Source: Streptomyces sp. NBC_00102
GTDB lineage: Bacteria; Actinomycetota; Actinomycetes; Streptomycetales; Streptomycetaceae
NCBI RefSeq assembly: GCF_026343115.1
Contig: NZ_JAPEMC010000001.1
Location: 4,297,501 to 4,361,500 of the forward strand
Direction of reading: 5' to 3'
DNA length: 64,000 nucleotides
This document shows, in pieces, positions 8,913 to 16,404 of the stretch. Made by a program: the position numbers and the translations under genes. Each line of letters starts with the position of its first letter. Positions within the stretch are counted from its first letter, which is position 1. The notes beneath the pieces are model-generated. The model searched no databases. It saw only the letters and a program-made list of their open reading frames with translations, and was not told the origin of the DNA.

Positions 8913-9436
8913 ACGCTTTCCGGCCGGAGGTCCGTCACTTCACCCATGAGGACCTCCCCGAGATCCGTCAGGTGCTGCTCGACGTCCACCGGGACGCTTA
9001 CGCGGACGTCATGGACGACGAGTTCAACCGGCGCTTCCCCTGGTTCGTGGACCACTGGGCCGGCCGCCCCGGTTTCGCCTGCGTGATCGCCTTCGACGGC
9101 GACGATCCGGTGGCCTTCGCGTACGGGGCTCCGGCGAGCCCGGGCAAGGAATGGTGGCGCGAACACATCGACCCGACGGCCGGGCGCGAACGCACCTTCT
9201 CCTACTCCGAGTTGGCCGTGGTGACGAAGTTCCGGAAGACGGGCACGGCGGAACTGGTGACCCGGACCCTGCTCGGCAGCCGCGCCGAGGACCTCGCCGT
9301 CCTCCTGGTCGACACCGGACACCCGCGCGTCCAGGCCCTGTACGAGTCCTGGGGCTTCCGGAAGGTCGGACAGCAGCAACCCTTCCCGGATTCCCCGGTG
9401 TTCGCCGTCATGCTGGCCGAACTGCCTTTGGGGTGA
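8909..9436 (+). CDS. GNAT-family N-acetyltransferase
   Basis: A 175-residue GNAT-like acetyltransferase. The N-terminus reads VRHFTHEDLPEIRQVLLDVH. A central strand ELAVVTKFRKTGTAELVTRTLL corresponds to the acetyl-CoA-binding region, although the usual Q/RxxGxG/A is only partly conserved as FRKTGTA. The end reads ALYESWGFRKVGQQQPFPDSP, the typical GNAT motif B. The GTG at 8909 overlaps the upstream stop by four bases and has GGAG six bases upstream, so I prefer it to ATG 8897. The substrate is unknown. It probably shares a transcript with the HTH/TPR protein. Confidence 0.8.
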   Translation: MNAFRPEVRHFTHEDLPEIRQVLLDVHRDAYADVMDDEFNRRFPWFVDHWAGRPGFACVIAFDGDDPVAFAYGAPASPGKEWWREHIDPTAGRERTFSYSELAVVTKFRKTGTAELVTRTLLGSRAEDLAVLLVDTGHPRVQALYESWGFRKVGQQQPFPDSPVFAVMLAELPLG

Positions 9437-9490
9437 CTGCTGAAAAAAGGAGGAGAGAGTGGCTCTGAGCCGCGGCGCGAACGGTTGCAG

Positions 9491-9724
9491 TCAGCGCCGG
9501 ACGGGGCGCACGCGCTCAAGGGGCACGTCCCACTCCAGGCCGCCGGCCTCGGGGCGCATGAACGCTTGACGCCTGATCACTCGTCCGCCTTCCTTGGAGT
9601 GCTCCTCGATCACGCCGAGCAGATGGCCCGTGCGTTCCGAAACGGTGTCCTGGACCAAGGTGCCCGCCGGGAAAGGCAGCTTTCCGTGGCGCAAGGTCGT
9701 CGGTGTTCTCTGATTCTCGGTCAT
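9491..9724 (-). CDS. Small conserved Streptomyces protein (GTLVxDTxxxRxGxV type)
   Basis: A 77-residue soluble protein with the pattern FPAGTLVQDTVSERTGHLLGVI and an ending GGLEWDVPLERVRP. From memory this matches a family of 60-80 residue Streptomyces proteins of unknown function often found beside DUF6879 and Scr1-type HTH genes, which are divergent from it here. Its ATG overlaps the stop of the upstream gene by four bases (9721-9724), so the two are coupled. Confidence 0.65.
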   Translation of the reverse strand: MTENQRTPTTLRHGKLPFPAGTLVQDTVSERTGHLLGVIEEHSKEGGRVIRRQAFMRPEAGGLEWDVPLERVRPVRR

Positions 9725-9924
9725 TCCCGGACTCCTCGCCGAAGTGCCTCAGCCAGGTGGAAGGCCACCTCGGCGCGCACGCGGCCCAGTTCGACGAGCC
9801 CCAGTGCCGGGGACGCCGGATCCACACCCAGCGAGGGGAGGACGATGCCGGCTTCGGAGGTCGCTGCCCTCAAGGATTCCGCCGCCGCGAAGGGGTCGGA
9901 TTCCCGCGGTTCTGTGATTGCCAT
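9721..9924 (-). CDS. Small hypothetical protein, first gene of a coupled pair
   Basis: A 67-residue acidic helical protein starting MAITEPRESDPFAAAESLRAA and ending with an amphipathic helix (VELGRVRAEVAFHLAEAL). I recognise no domain. The ATG at 9924 opens the operon; the stop overlaps the next ATG. The 170-bp gap to the divergent DUF6879-like gene presumably holds both promoters. Confidence 0.6.
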   Translation of the reverse strand: MAITEPRESDPFAAAESLRAATSEAGIVLPSLGVDPASPALGLVELGRVRAEVAFHLAEALRRGVRE

Positions 9925-10093
9925 GAACGCAACGCTAGAAGTACGGGGTCGGCATGCGGTACGCCGATTTCTTGAGTTTGCTCGACAACCAACACGCATT
10001 GCCGCTGTTTTCTCCCGCACCACCCCCGATCCGGTGGTGGAGGCCCGAAGGTCCGGCCATGCTGTTGATCAAACCCCTGGAAGGAGAGCCTCC

Positions 10094-10648
10094 ATGGTTC
10101 GACAGTTGCGCTTCACCGGGACGGACAGCAAGGTCGACGGTTGCCCGGCACTCCACACGGACAGGAACACCGGCGAGATCATCGTGCAGGGGGTTCCCGT
10201 CACCGACCCTGGTGATCTCGCACAGCTCCAGCACTTCGGGCCTGGCGAGGCGGCAGTGGCCGTACCGCGTGAGCTGCTGGTGAACTGGGGGCCGAAGCAG
10301 ACCGATGCGGGCAAGACGGTCGGCCGTGTGCGTATCGCCGATGCTCCGCCCACTACCGAGCAGCGATTCCTGCTCGACTACGCCCGGCACAATGCCGCTG
10401 CGGGCGAGGACATTCGCTACCTGTGGCGGGACGATGCCGACCGGATGGCGCTGCCTGCCGAGGACTTCTGGATCTTCGACTCGCGCATGGTGGCTCTCCT
10501 TCACTTCGACGACCAGGACAACCTGCTCCACTTCGAGCTGATCACCGAGCCGGCGGAGGTCGTACGGTACGCCAGGGTGCGCGACGCGGCGATGCACCAT
10601 GCCGTCCCGTTCGACCGGTTCGCCGCGCAGGTGGCCACGACCGAATAG
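10094..10648 (+). CDS. DUF6879-like protein with an extra N-terminal domain
   Basis: A 184-residue protein. The C-terminal 110 residues match the DUF6879 pattern as I know it: AAGEDIRYLWRDDADRMALP, then EDFWIFDSRMVALLHF and AEVVRYARVRDAAMHHAVP. The N-terminal 75 residues (CPALHTDRNTGEIIVQG... VAVPRELLVNWGP) look like a separate small domain also seen in stand-alone Streptomyces proteins, so this may be a fusion. AAGGAGAG lies six bases before ATG 10094. It is followed after 10 bases by an Scr1-type HTH gene, the usual partner. Biochemical function is unknown. Confidence 0.75.
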   Translation: MVRQLRFTGTDSKVDGCPALHTDRNTGEIIVQGVPVTDPGDLAQLQHFGPGEAAVAVPRELLVNWGPKQTDAGKTVGRVRIADAPPTTEQRFLLDYARHNAAAGEDIRYLWRDDADRMALPAEDFWIFDSRMVALLHFDDQDNLLHFELITEPAEVVRYARVRDAAMHHAVPFDRFAAQVATTE

Positions 10649-10658
10649 CGCGAGGCGG

Positions 10659-11510
10659 GTGAGCACCGACTATCAGCAGGCACGGACAGCGCTGGGCGCA
10701 CGCCTCCGCGAGCTGCGTTTCTCGTGCCCCGGTGGACGGCTCACCGGTCAGCAGCTGGCACAGCGGCTCGGCTGGCAAGGGTCCAAGGTCAGTAAGCTGG
10801 AGAACGGCAGGCAGACGGCGACACCCGAGGATCTTCGGGCGTGGGCCGACGCGACGGATCAGCCGGACACGTACGCCGAACTGGTCTCGCGGCTGGCCGG
10901 GTTCGAGTCCCATATCCGTTCGTGGCGAAGGGCCCTCGCGAACGGCTTCAAGCCGCTGCACGAGGGACTGAGCGCCGAGATCGAGCGCAGCTCGGACATG
11001 TGGATCTGGGAAGAGTCGGTCGTGCCCGGGATGGTGCAGACTCCCGAATACGCGCGTCATGTCATCCAACGCTATGCGGCCCTGCTGGGTGGGGCGGGAG
11101 GTGTTGAGGACGCCGTGCGCTCCAGGGCTCAGCGGCAGGAGTGGCTGTACCGGCCTGGTCGCACGTTGCATGTGCTGATGTGGGAAGCGGCGTTGCGGTC
11201 GCTGATCTGTCCGCCCTCCGTGTTGGCCGCCCAGCTCGACCGACTTGTCGGTGTGATCGGCATGGACACGGTCGAGCTGGGCGTCGTCCCGTTCGCGGCG
11301 TCCGTGAAGATCGTGCCCGCCAACGGTTTCTGGGTACTCGATGACCGGTTGGTCGTCGCGGAGGACTGGCACGCCGAGATGTGGTTGGACGACGCGGACA
11401 ACGTCGCTCTGTACGCGAAGGTCTGGCGGACCTTGCGCGAGTCGGCGGTGTACGGGGCCGATGCCCACCATGTCATCAATGCGGCCAGGCGTGCTCTGCG
11501 ACCACGGTGA
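10659..11510 (+). CDS. Helix-turn-helix protein with DUF5753-type domain (Scr1-family antitoxin-like regulator)
   Basis: A 283-residue regulator. Residues 5-70 are an XRE HTH (LGARLRELRFSCPGGRLTGQQLAQRLGWQGSKVSKLENG). The remaining 200 residues form the DUF5753-like domain with its typical WIWEESVVPGMVQTPEYAR, RQEWLYRPGRTLHVLMWEAALR and VVPFAASV segments. The Scr1 family is described as antitoxin-like and is often paired with a DUF397 protein, but no DUF397 gene is adjacent; the partner here is the DUF6879-like protein. The GTG at 10659 follows GAGG. Confidence 0.85.
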   Translation: MSTDYQQARTALGARLRELRFSCPGGRLTGQQLAQRLGWQGSKVSKLENGRQTATPEDLRAWADATDQPDTYAELVSRLAGFESHIRSWRRALANGFKPLHEGLSAEIERSSDMWIWEESVVPGMVQTPEYARHVIQRYAALLGGAGGVEDAVRSRAQRQEWLYRPGRTLHVLMWEAALRSLICPPSVLAAQLDRLVGVIGMDTVELGVVPFAASVKIVPANGFWVLDDRLVVAEDWHAEMWLDDADNVALYAKVWRTLRESAVYGADAHHVINAARRALRPR

Positions 11511-11600
11511 CGCGGTAGTGGCCCGAGAGTTCCCTGTGTGGAGCCGCCCAGGCGCGCGAGGCGCGCTCTTGACGCGCGCGTCCTTGCTGTGGCCGGCGCG

Positions 11601-12986
11601 TCAGCCGGTGAGGGCCGGGAGGTCGGGGCCGATGGTCAGGGTGATGCCCGCAGGGGCGTCCGGTGCGGCGGGGGCCGGGGTGAGGCCGGGAAGCCGTCCC
11701 GCGAGGGCCCTGGCCCCGTCGGCCTGGTCCGGGGTGTAGGTGAGGGTGGTCTTGCCGACGTGGGCGGGGGCATTGCCGGTGGCGGCGATCTGGAAGCCGA
11801 GTGCCTGGAGCGATTCGGCGACCTCCATGGCCTTGCCCCGGGTGCCGGTGCCGTTGAGGACCGTGACGCGGACCGTGCCGGCCGGTGCGGGAAGTTCGGC
11901 GACGGACTTCTTGAGGGCGTCCGTGGTCGTCTCGCGGTCGTCGTTCATGGCCGTGAACAGGTCGTGGGCGGCGGGCTGCTGCCAGGTCACGTTCGCCTTG
12001 TCCGTCGGTATGTCGCGCTCGCGCGGGTAGTTGGGGACGGTCAGGAAGGAGATCCGGTCGGCCGGTATGCCCTTGAGCCTGCTGGCCAGGCTGTAGAGGG
12101 GCTTGATGCCGGCGAAGTCCTGGTCGGCTGTCAGCGACTTGGTGGCGGAGTCGAGGAAGCCGTAGAGCGCGGTGGGGTTGTACAGCTTGGACTTGGCGCG
12201 GGCGGCCAGCGACTGCATGAACTCCTGCTGCCGGCCGATGCGGCCTATGTCGGTGCCGTCGCCGATGCTGTAGCGGGCGCGTACGTAACCGAGGGCCTTG
12301 TCGTCCCGGACGAGCTGGCAGCCGGCCTTCAGGTCGAGGTGGGCCTTGGTGTCGTGGATGGCCTCCTTCGGACAGACCTCCACACCGCCCAGCGCGTTGA
12401 CCATTCCCTTGAAGCCGCGGAAGTCGGCGATCAGGAAGTGGTCGATGCGCACGTGGGTGTTGGCTTCGACGGTCTTGATGGTGCAGGCGGCGGCCTTGAC
12501 CTTGTCGCCGGTGGAGCCGCCGATGGCGTACGCCTCGTTGATCTTGAAGTGGTGGGGCTTGGAGGCGGGGCCCTCGCCGCTCGCGCAGGACGGGATCTGC
12601 ACCCAGGAGTCACGGGGGAAGGAGACGACCGAGGCCCACTTCCCGTCCCCTCCGGTGTGCAGCAGCATCAGGGTGTCGGACTGCATGGTGGTGAGGTTCT
12701 TGCCGTAGGAATCGCCGAGCCCTTCCCTGCTGTCCGAGCCGATGACGAGGATGTTCTCGCCCCCGGCCGCCGCCTCGGGCCGGTCGCCGCCCAGGGAGTC
12801 GTCCACGTCGGCGCCATCGATGTTGCCGCTGAGGTGGGTGTACACCCAGCCGCCGGTGCCGGCCGTGCCCAGGATGAGGACGGACGCGGCAATCGCGATC
12901 CACCGTCCGACATGCCGGCGGGGCCGGCGCCGGCTCTGCCTTCCGGAGGACGCCGGTGTGCTGTTCGCCCTGCGTTGTCCTGACAC
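11601..12986 (-). CDS. LytR-CpsA-Psr (LCP) family protein with LytR_C domain
   Basis: LCP enzymes attach secondary cell-wall polymers such as teichoic acids or arabinogalactan-like glycans to peptidoglycan outside the membrane. The 461-residue product has a basic cytoplasmic N-terminus (SRRRPRRH), one membrane helix (WIAIAASVLILGTAGTGGWVY), the LCP domain (NILVIGSDSREG, the QSDTLMLLH and FPRDSW motifs, and YVRARY near RIGRQQEF), and a C-terminal LytR_C domain (VTVLNGTGTRGKA). The GTG at 12986 follows AAGGAG. It is monocistronic and faces a long non-coding leader. Confidence 0.92.
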   Translation of the reverse strand: MSGQRRANSTPASSGRQSRRRPRRHVGRWIAIAASVLILGTAGTGGWVYTHLSGNIDGADVDDSLGGDRPEAAAGGENILVIGSDSREGLGDSYGKNLTTMQSDTLMLLHTGGDGKWASVVSFPRDSWVQIPSCASGEGPASKPHHFKINEAYAIGGSTGDKVKAAACTIKTVEANTHVRIDHFLIADFRGFKGMVNALGGVEVCPKEAIHDTKAHLDLKAGCQLVRDDKALGYVRARYSIGDGTDIGRIGRQQEFMQSLAARAKSKLYNPTALYGFLDSATKSLTADQDFAGIKPLYSLASRLKGIPADRISFLTVPNYPRERDIPTDKANVTWQQPAAHDLFTAMNDDRETTTDALKKSVAELPAPAGTVRVTVLNGTGTRGKAMEVAESLQALGFQIAATGNAPAHVGKTTLTYTPDQADGARALAGRLPGLTPAPAAPDAPAGITLTIGPDLPALTG

Positions 12987-13997
12987 GACATGCTCCTTCG
13001 CTGTTCGCGCGGTACTCCCCGCACGCATGGAGAACGGTCCGGGTTACTGAAGGCTGTTCCTCGGCCGTGGGTGGGACGGGGAAGCGGGTGCGGAGGCTAC
13101 TCCGCCGGCTGCGAAGACGAACGGGATCGCGGAACCGTTCCACCGTTCCCGCGCCGGCCGGGTCGCGGTCCCCTTTTGCCCGGTCTGCCGGCAGGCCGCG
13201 TTCACCCGCGTATGTTCTGGTACGCCCGTTGTGCGAGAGATGGCGTCGTGCCAAGGGTGCAAACGCCGCCCGGCATGCGACCGCCCATACGCGAGGGAGA
13301 GGCGCCGGTCGGGCATTGGTCATATCCCGGAGAGCCCTCGTATACGGAATGCCTTGGTTCATTTCCGGGTGGATCTTCGGGAAAGCGTGGCGCGACCCGA
13401 ATTGAATGATCGAAAGTCAAGATCTTTCTTTTCCCGGCGGGGAGTTCCGGCGATCAATGGTCAAGGTCGTTGTTCTCTCGGGAGATCGATAGTAATGATC
13501 AGTGGCCGAGGTCGCGCCGCACCGGACAGGTGGCGCCGAGGTGGATCGGCCTGCCTCTCCGGCATCGGCTGAGCAGGTGAAATGGGGGTGGGGTGGGGCC
13601 GGTGGCGCGGGTTCCTCCGGTCCGGACCATTCCCGGGAATGGTCAATTCCGGTGCGGCGAAGTGGTGAATGATCAACGCTCGAACGATCGACTGAGGAAG
13701 GTTTGCGATCTTACGCCTTTCGGCCACATTCCCTCTTTCTGGCCCCAATCCGGCGCTCCGGCGGCCGGTCCGGCTCCCCGGTGACGCTTATGCGTCCATC
13801 AGGGAATATCGGCGGAGGTGGGGGTGTCGGTCTCGCGGGTGACGCGCCGGAGTACTCGTACATGTTCAGGCCAACGGCTGGACGGGCAATTCGTTTCGGC
13901 ATGCCCCGCAGTTTGTTGATTCGGGCGCTGGGTAATTCTCGAATCGATGAATCGGGGCGCTCCGTTCTGATTCCTGATCCTTTTCGAAAGGGATTCC
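12987..13997. other. 1 kb non-coding leader between LCP gene and peptide/TPR locus
   Basis: Roughly 1,000 bases with no frame I would call a gene; open frames here lack ribosome binding sites and GC bias. The right half is clearly poorer in GC than its surroundings. It holds a perfect 20-bp palindrome (13625-13644) and an inverted repeat GAAAG-N7-CTTTC at about 13412-13428. It presumably carries both divergent promoters, and its length leaves room for a regulatory RNA. Confidence 0.5.
13625..13644. promoter_or_regulatory. Perfect 20-bp palindrome, candidate operator
   Basis: The sequence GACCATTCCC is followed at once by its exact complement GGGAATGGTC, with no spacer. It lies 354 bases upstream of the exported peptide gene, in the non-coding leader. 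A dimeric regulator site is the simplest reading; no regulator gene is adjacent. Confidence 0.5.
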
Positions 13998-14231
13998 ATG
14001 AACATTTCCAAGTCACCTGCCGTGGCCGGGGTCATCGGGGTATCGCTCGCCGGCGCCGTGGGGGCCGTGGTCGCCGCCACTGCCGTGCCCGGCGCTGCTG
14101 CGGCGGCGCCACAGACGGCGACGGTCGTGTCGGCCGGGCACGCGTCCCACACCGACGCCAACGCCCTGGCCGTGGAGGTTCCCGGGCAGGCCGACCCGGC
14201 GGCGACCGCCACCGTGCTCTGCGCCATCTGA
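13998..14231 (+). CDS. Small exported peptide ending in Cys-Ala-Ile
   Basis: A 77-residue protein with a strong AAAGGGA site before ATG 13998. Residues 1-37 look like a Sec-type signal: MNISKSPAVAG, a long Ala/Val/Gly hydrophobic core, and AAAAA before PQTATVV as a possible cleavage site. The mature part (about 40 residues) is rich in Ala, Val and Thr, with His-rich AGHASHTDANA, and has one cysteine in the C-terminal VLCAI. A strong hairpin follows, then a TPR gene on the same strand. It could be a structural or signalling peptide, or a modified-peptide precursor; I recognise no family. Confidence 0.65.
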   Translation: MNISKSPAVAGVIGVSLAGAVGAVVAATAVPGAAAAAPQTATVVSAGHASHTDANALAVEVPGQADPAATATVLCAI

Positions 14232-14257
14232 GACTCCGGAGCGCCGACGACTTTCGA

Positions 14258-14291
14258 CGTGGTGCGGGCCCCGCCGTGGGCCCGCACCACG
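14258..14291 (+). terminator. Attenuator-like hairpin between peptide gene and TPR gene
   Basis: Perfect 14-bp stem (14258-14271 against 14278-14291, arm CGTGGTGCGGGCCC) with a six-base loop. It lies 26 bases after the peptide stop and ends 8 bases before the Shine-Dalgarno of the next gene. Such a stem between a small gene and a large one suggests partial termination, so that the peptide is made in excess. Confidence 0.75.
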
Positions 14292-14310
14292 CCGTACACA
14301 GGAGGTAACC

Positions 14311-16224
14311 TTGCCCGCCACCCGAACGGTCAGTGTCGACTGTCATGCCTTCAAGCGCTATCCGTACGTGGGTTGTAACGACCTGATGAGCCAACTGTTT
14401 CCCGAGGTCGGCCGGGATCGTCCCGACCTCGTACGGGAGTTTGTCCGCAGCCTGGTGACCGTGGCGCCGGACACCCGCGCGGGCGTGCTGGAGCTCCACC
14501 CCGATCTGGTCGACATCCTGGGGGAGCCGGGCACGATCCCGTTCGGCCCGGGGCAGCGGGAAGAAGGGCTGTATCCCCTCGGCCGCACCACATGGCTGTC
14601 GCACGGAGTGGTCAGCCTGATTCTGCGCTGGCGGTCCGAGCTGGCCGATGCCCCGGTGCTGACGCTGTCCTTCACCGACGTGGCGATGGCGGATCCCCTG
14701 CAAGCGGAGTTCCTGGAGATCCTGGCGCGGCGAGCGGATCCGAACGTCCTTCGCGTCGTACGGGACGACGAAGACGGTCTTGAGGAATCCGGCCCTCGGC
14801 AGAGCGCGGTGCGGCTGTCGCCGGAGGGACACCGTCTTCGCGCCGCGGAGTTGATGGCCCAGGGCCGCCGCTCACTTGATCTCAGTGCGGTTCTTCACCA
14901 CTTGGAGCGCAGCGACGCATCCTCCGAGGTGATATTCGAGGCATTCAGTGGCGCGGCCGAGCACTATCTGGCGATGGGATTCTACGAAGCGTCGCTGCAC
15001 ACCGCACGCATTGCCGCCCGGTACGCTCCGGCCGAAGATCCTGTCGCGATGCGCACGGTGTGTTCGGTGACCGTCCACTCGCTGATGCGGCTCGGACGTC
15101 TCGATGAAGCGGAGGAGTTCTGTGCCGCTCAACTGGCCGCTGTTTCAGACCCGATCACGGCGATGTCCTGCAGTTACGCACGAGGGATCATCCATGCCCG
15201 GCTGCGACCCCGGAATCAGCGGGATCTGGTGAAGGCCGAGCAATTCCTGGAATGCGCCCTGGAGTACGTGGACAGTGCGCCCCAGGGGCCCAGCGAGATC
15301 GGAAACCGCATCTTCCTGGACAAGAATTTCAGGGCGTTGCTGGCGGTGCGCGCCGGGCGTACGGATGAGGCGCTGCGGCTGGGCCTGGAGGGACTGGACG
15401 ATATTCAGCGTCTGTGTCCTGATCGCCGTCAGGCCGAGAGCCCCGTTTTCTACCAGAACGTAGCCAAGGTCTACATCGCGCTGAAGAGGCCTGACCTCGC
15501 CGTAGCGTGCTACACCGAGGCCATCGCCCTGGAGCCGTTCAGCGCGGGGATACACGCGGAGCGCGGCGATGCCCACCGTGCGGCCGGCGACCACCATGCC
15601 GCCCTGGCGGACTATCGCCTGGCCCTGCGGGCCGGTCCGCCCAGCCCGGAGATGCACTTCAATGCCGGGCTCGGCTCCGCCACCGTGGGGGACGTGGAGC
15701 AGGCGCTTCGCGAATACGGCCACGCCTTGGAGCTGGATGCCGCGTTCGTCCCCGCCAGGCTGAACCGGGCGGGGCTGCACTATCGGGCCGGCCGGCTGGA
15801 CGAGGCTGCACGAGATGTCCGGGCCGGTCTGCGCGCCCAGCCCCGCCACCCGGATCTGCTGTGTCTGCGGGGGCTGATGAAGCTGGCGTCGGGTGACCCG
15901 GAGGCAGCCTTCGCCGACTTCTCCGAGGTGCTCACGCACCATCCCTCGCACCCGGTCGCGTTGAAGAATCGCAGTAGTGCGCTGTGGGCGATGGGAAATC
16001 TGACCGACGCTCTCCACGACGCCGACCGGTTCCTGGCCGTACGGGCCGACGACGCCGCCGGGTACCTCAACCGGGGATATCTGCACCAGTGCAGCGGTTC
16101 GTGGCGCGAGGCACTCGCCGACTATCAGAAGGCGGCTCGCTACGGTGATGTCGATCGCGTCCAGCTGACCCAACGACGCTCGGCTTGTATAAGCGGCCTT
16201 GTCGATGAGTACTCCCGCGGGTAG
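14311..16224 (+). CDS. Tetratricopeptide-repeat protein with ATPase-like, P-loop-less N-terminal region
   Basis: A 637-residue soluble protein. It starts at TTG 14311 behind a near-ideal AGGAGGT. Residues 1-170 resemble the middle of an AAA/NACHT-like ATPase module: VDCHAFKRYPYVGCNDLMSQ, a Tyr-Pro-Leu-Gly-Arg loop, and VLTLSFTDVAMADPLQAEFL in a Walker-B-like position. No GxxxxGK[ST] loop exists. From about residue 195 to the end there are many TPR units (for example AVACYTEAIALEPFSAGIHA, ALREYGHALELDAAFVPARL). Several ATA codons occur, unusual for this genome. It probably scaffolds partner proteins, and the adjacent exported peptide may be one target. Confidence 0.7.
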   Translation: MPATRTVSVDCHAFKRYPYVGCNDLMSQLFPEVGRDRPDLVREFVRSLVTVAPDTRAGVLELHPDLVDILGEPGTIPFGPGQREEGLYPLGRTTWLSHGVVSLILRWRSELADAPVLTLSFTDVAMADPLQAEFLEILARRADPNVLRVVRDDEDGLEESGPRQSAVRLSPEGHRLRAAELMAQGRRSLDLSAVLHHLERSDASSEVIFEAFSGAAEHYLAMGFYEASLHTARIAARYAPAEDPVAMRTVCSVTVHSLMRLGRLDEAEEFCAAQLAAVSDPITAMSCSYARGIIHARLRPRNQRDLVKAEQFLECALEYVDSAPQGPSEIGNRIFLDKNFRALLAVRAGRTDEALRLGLEGLDDIQRLCPDRRQAESPVFYQNVAKVYIALKRPDLAVACYTEAIALEPFSAGIHAERGDAHRAAGDHHAALADYRLALRAGPPSPEMHFNAGLGSATVGDVEQALREYGHALELDAAFVPARLNRAGLHYRAGRLDEAARDVRAGLRAQPRHPDLLCLRGLMKLASGDPEAAFADFSEVLTHHPSHPVALKNRSSALWAMGNLTDALHDADRFLAVRADDAAGYLNRGYLHQCSGSWREALADYQKAARYGDVDRVQLTQRRSACISGLVDEYSRG

Positions 16225-16404
16225 GACTCCTCTCCACGTCCCTCGGCACCGGGTGGTCCGACAGGGCGGGCCGATCACGGATGCGGAAGCGGTCGCGGCA
16301 GCGCCTCCGGCCCGCTCTTGAGGCCGCGTTGACGTTGGGTATCCGTGTGGCGGCGCAGCGTAATATCCGGGAGTTCGTGTCCTCGTCCCCCGGAAGGAAC
16401 TCGC

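Noticed and set aside
9721..10023. Longer start for the 67-residue gene
   Set aside because: The added N-terminus (Arg/Cys-rich) lacks coding bias and would cover the divergent promoter region.
11550..11567. GCGCGC-GAG-GCGCGC as a terminator between the Scr1-type and LCP genes
   Set aside because: The stem is only six base pairs and such repeats are common by chance at this GC content.
13231..13748. Frames on both strands inside the 1 kb leader (113 and 95 codons)
   Set aside because: No ribosome binding sites, no third-position GC bias and no recognisable motif.
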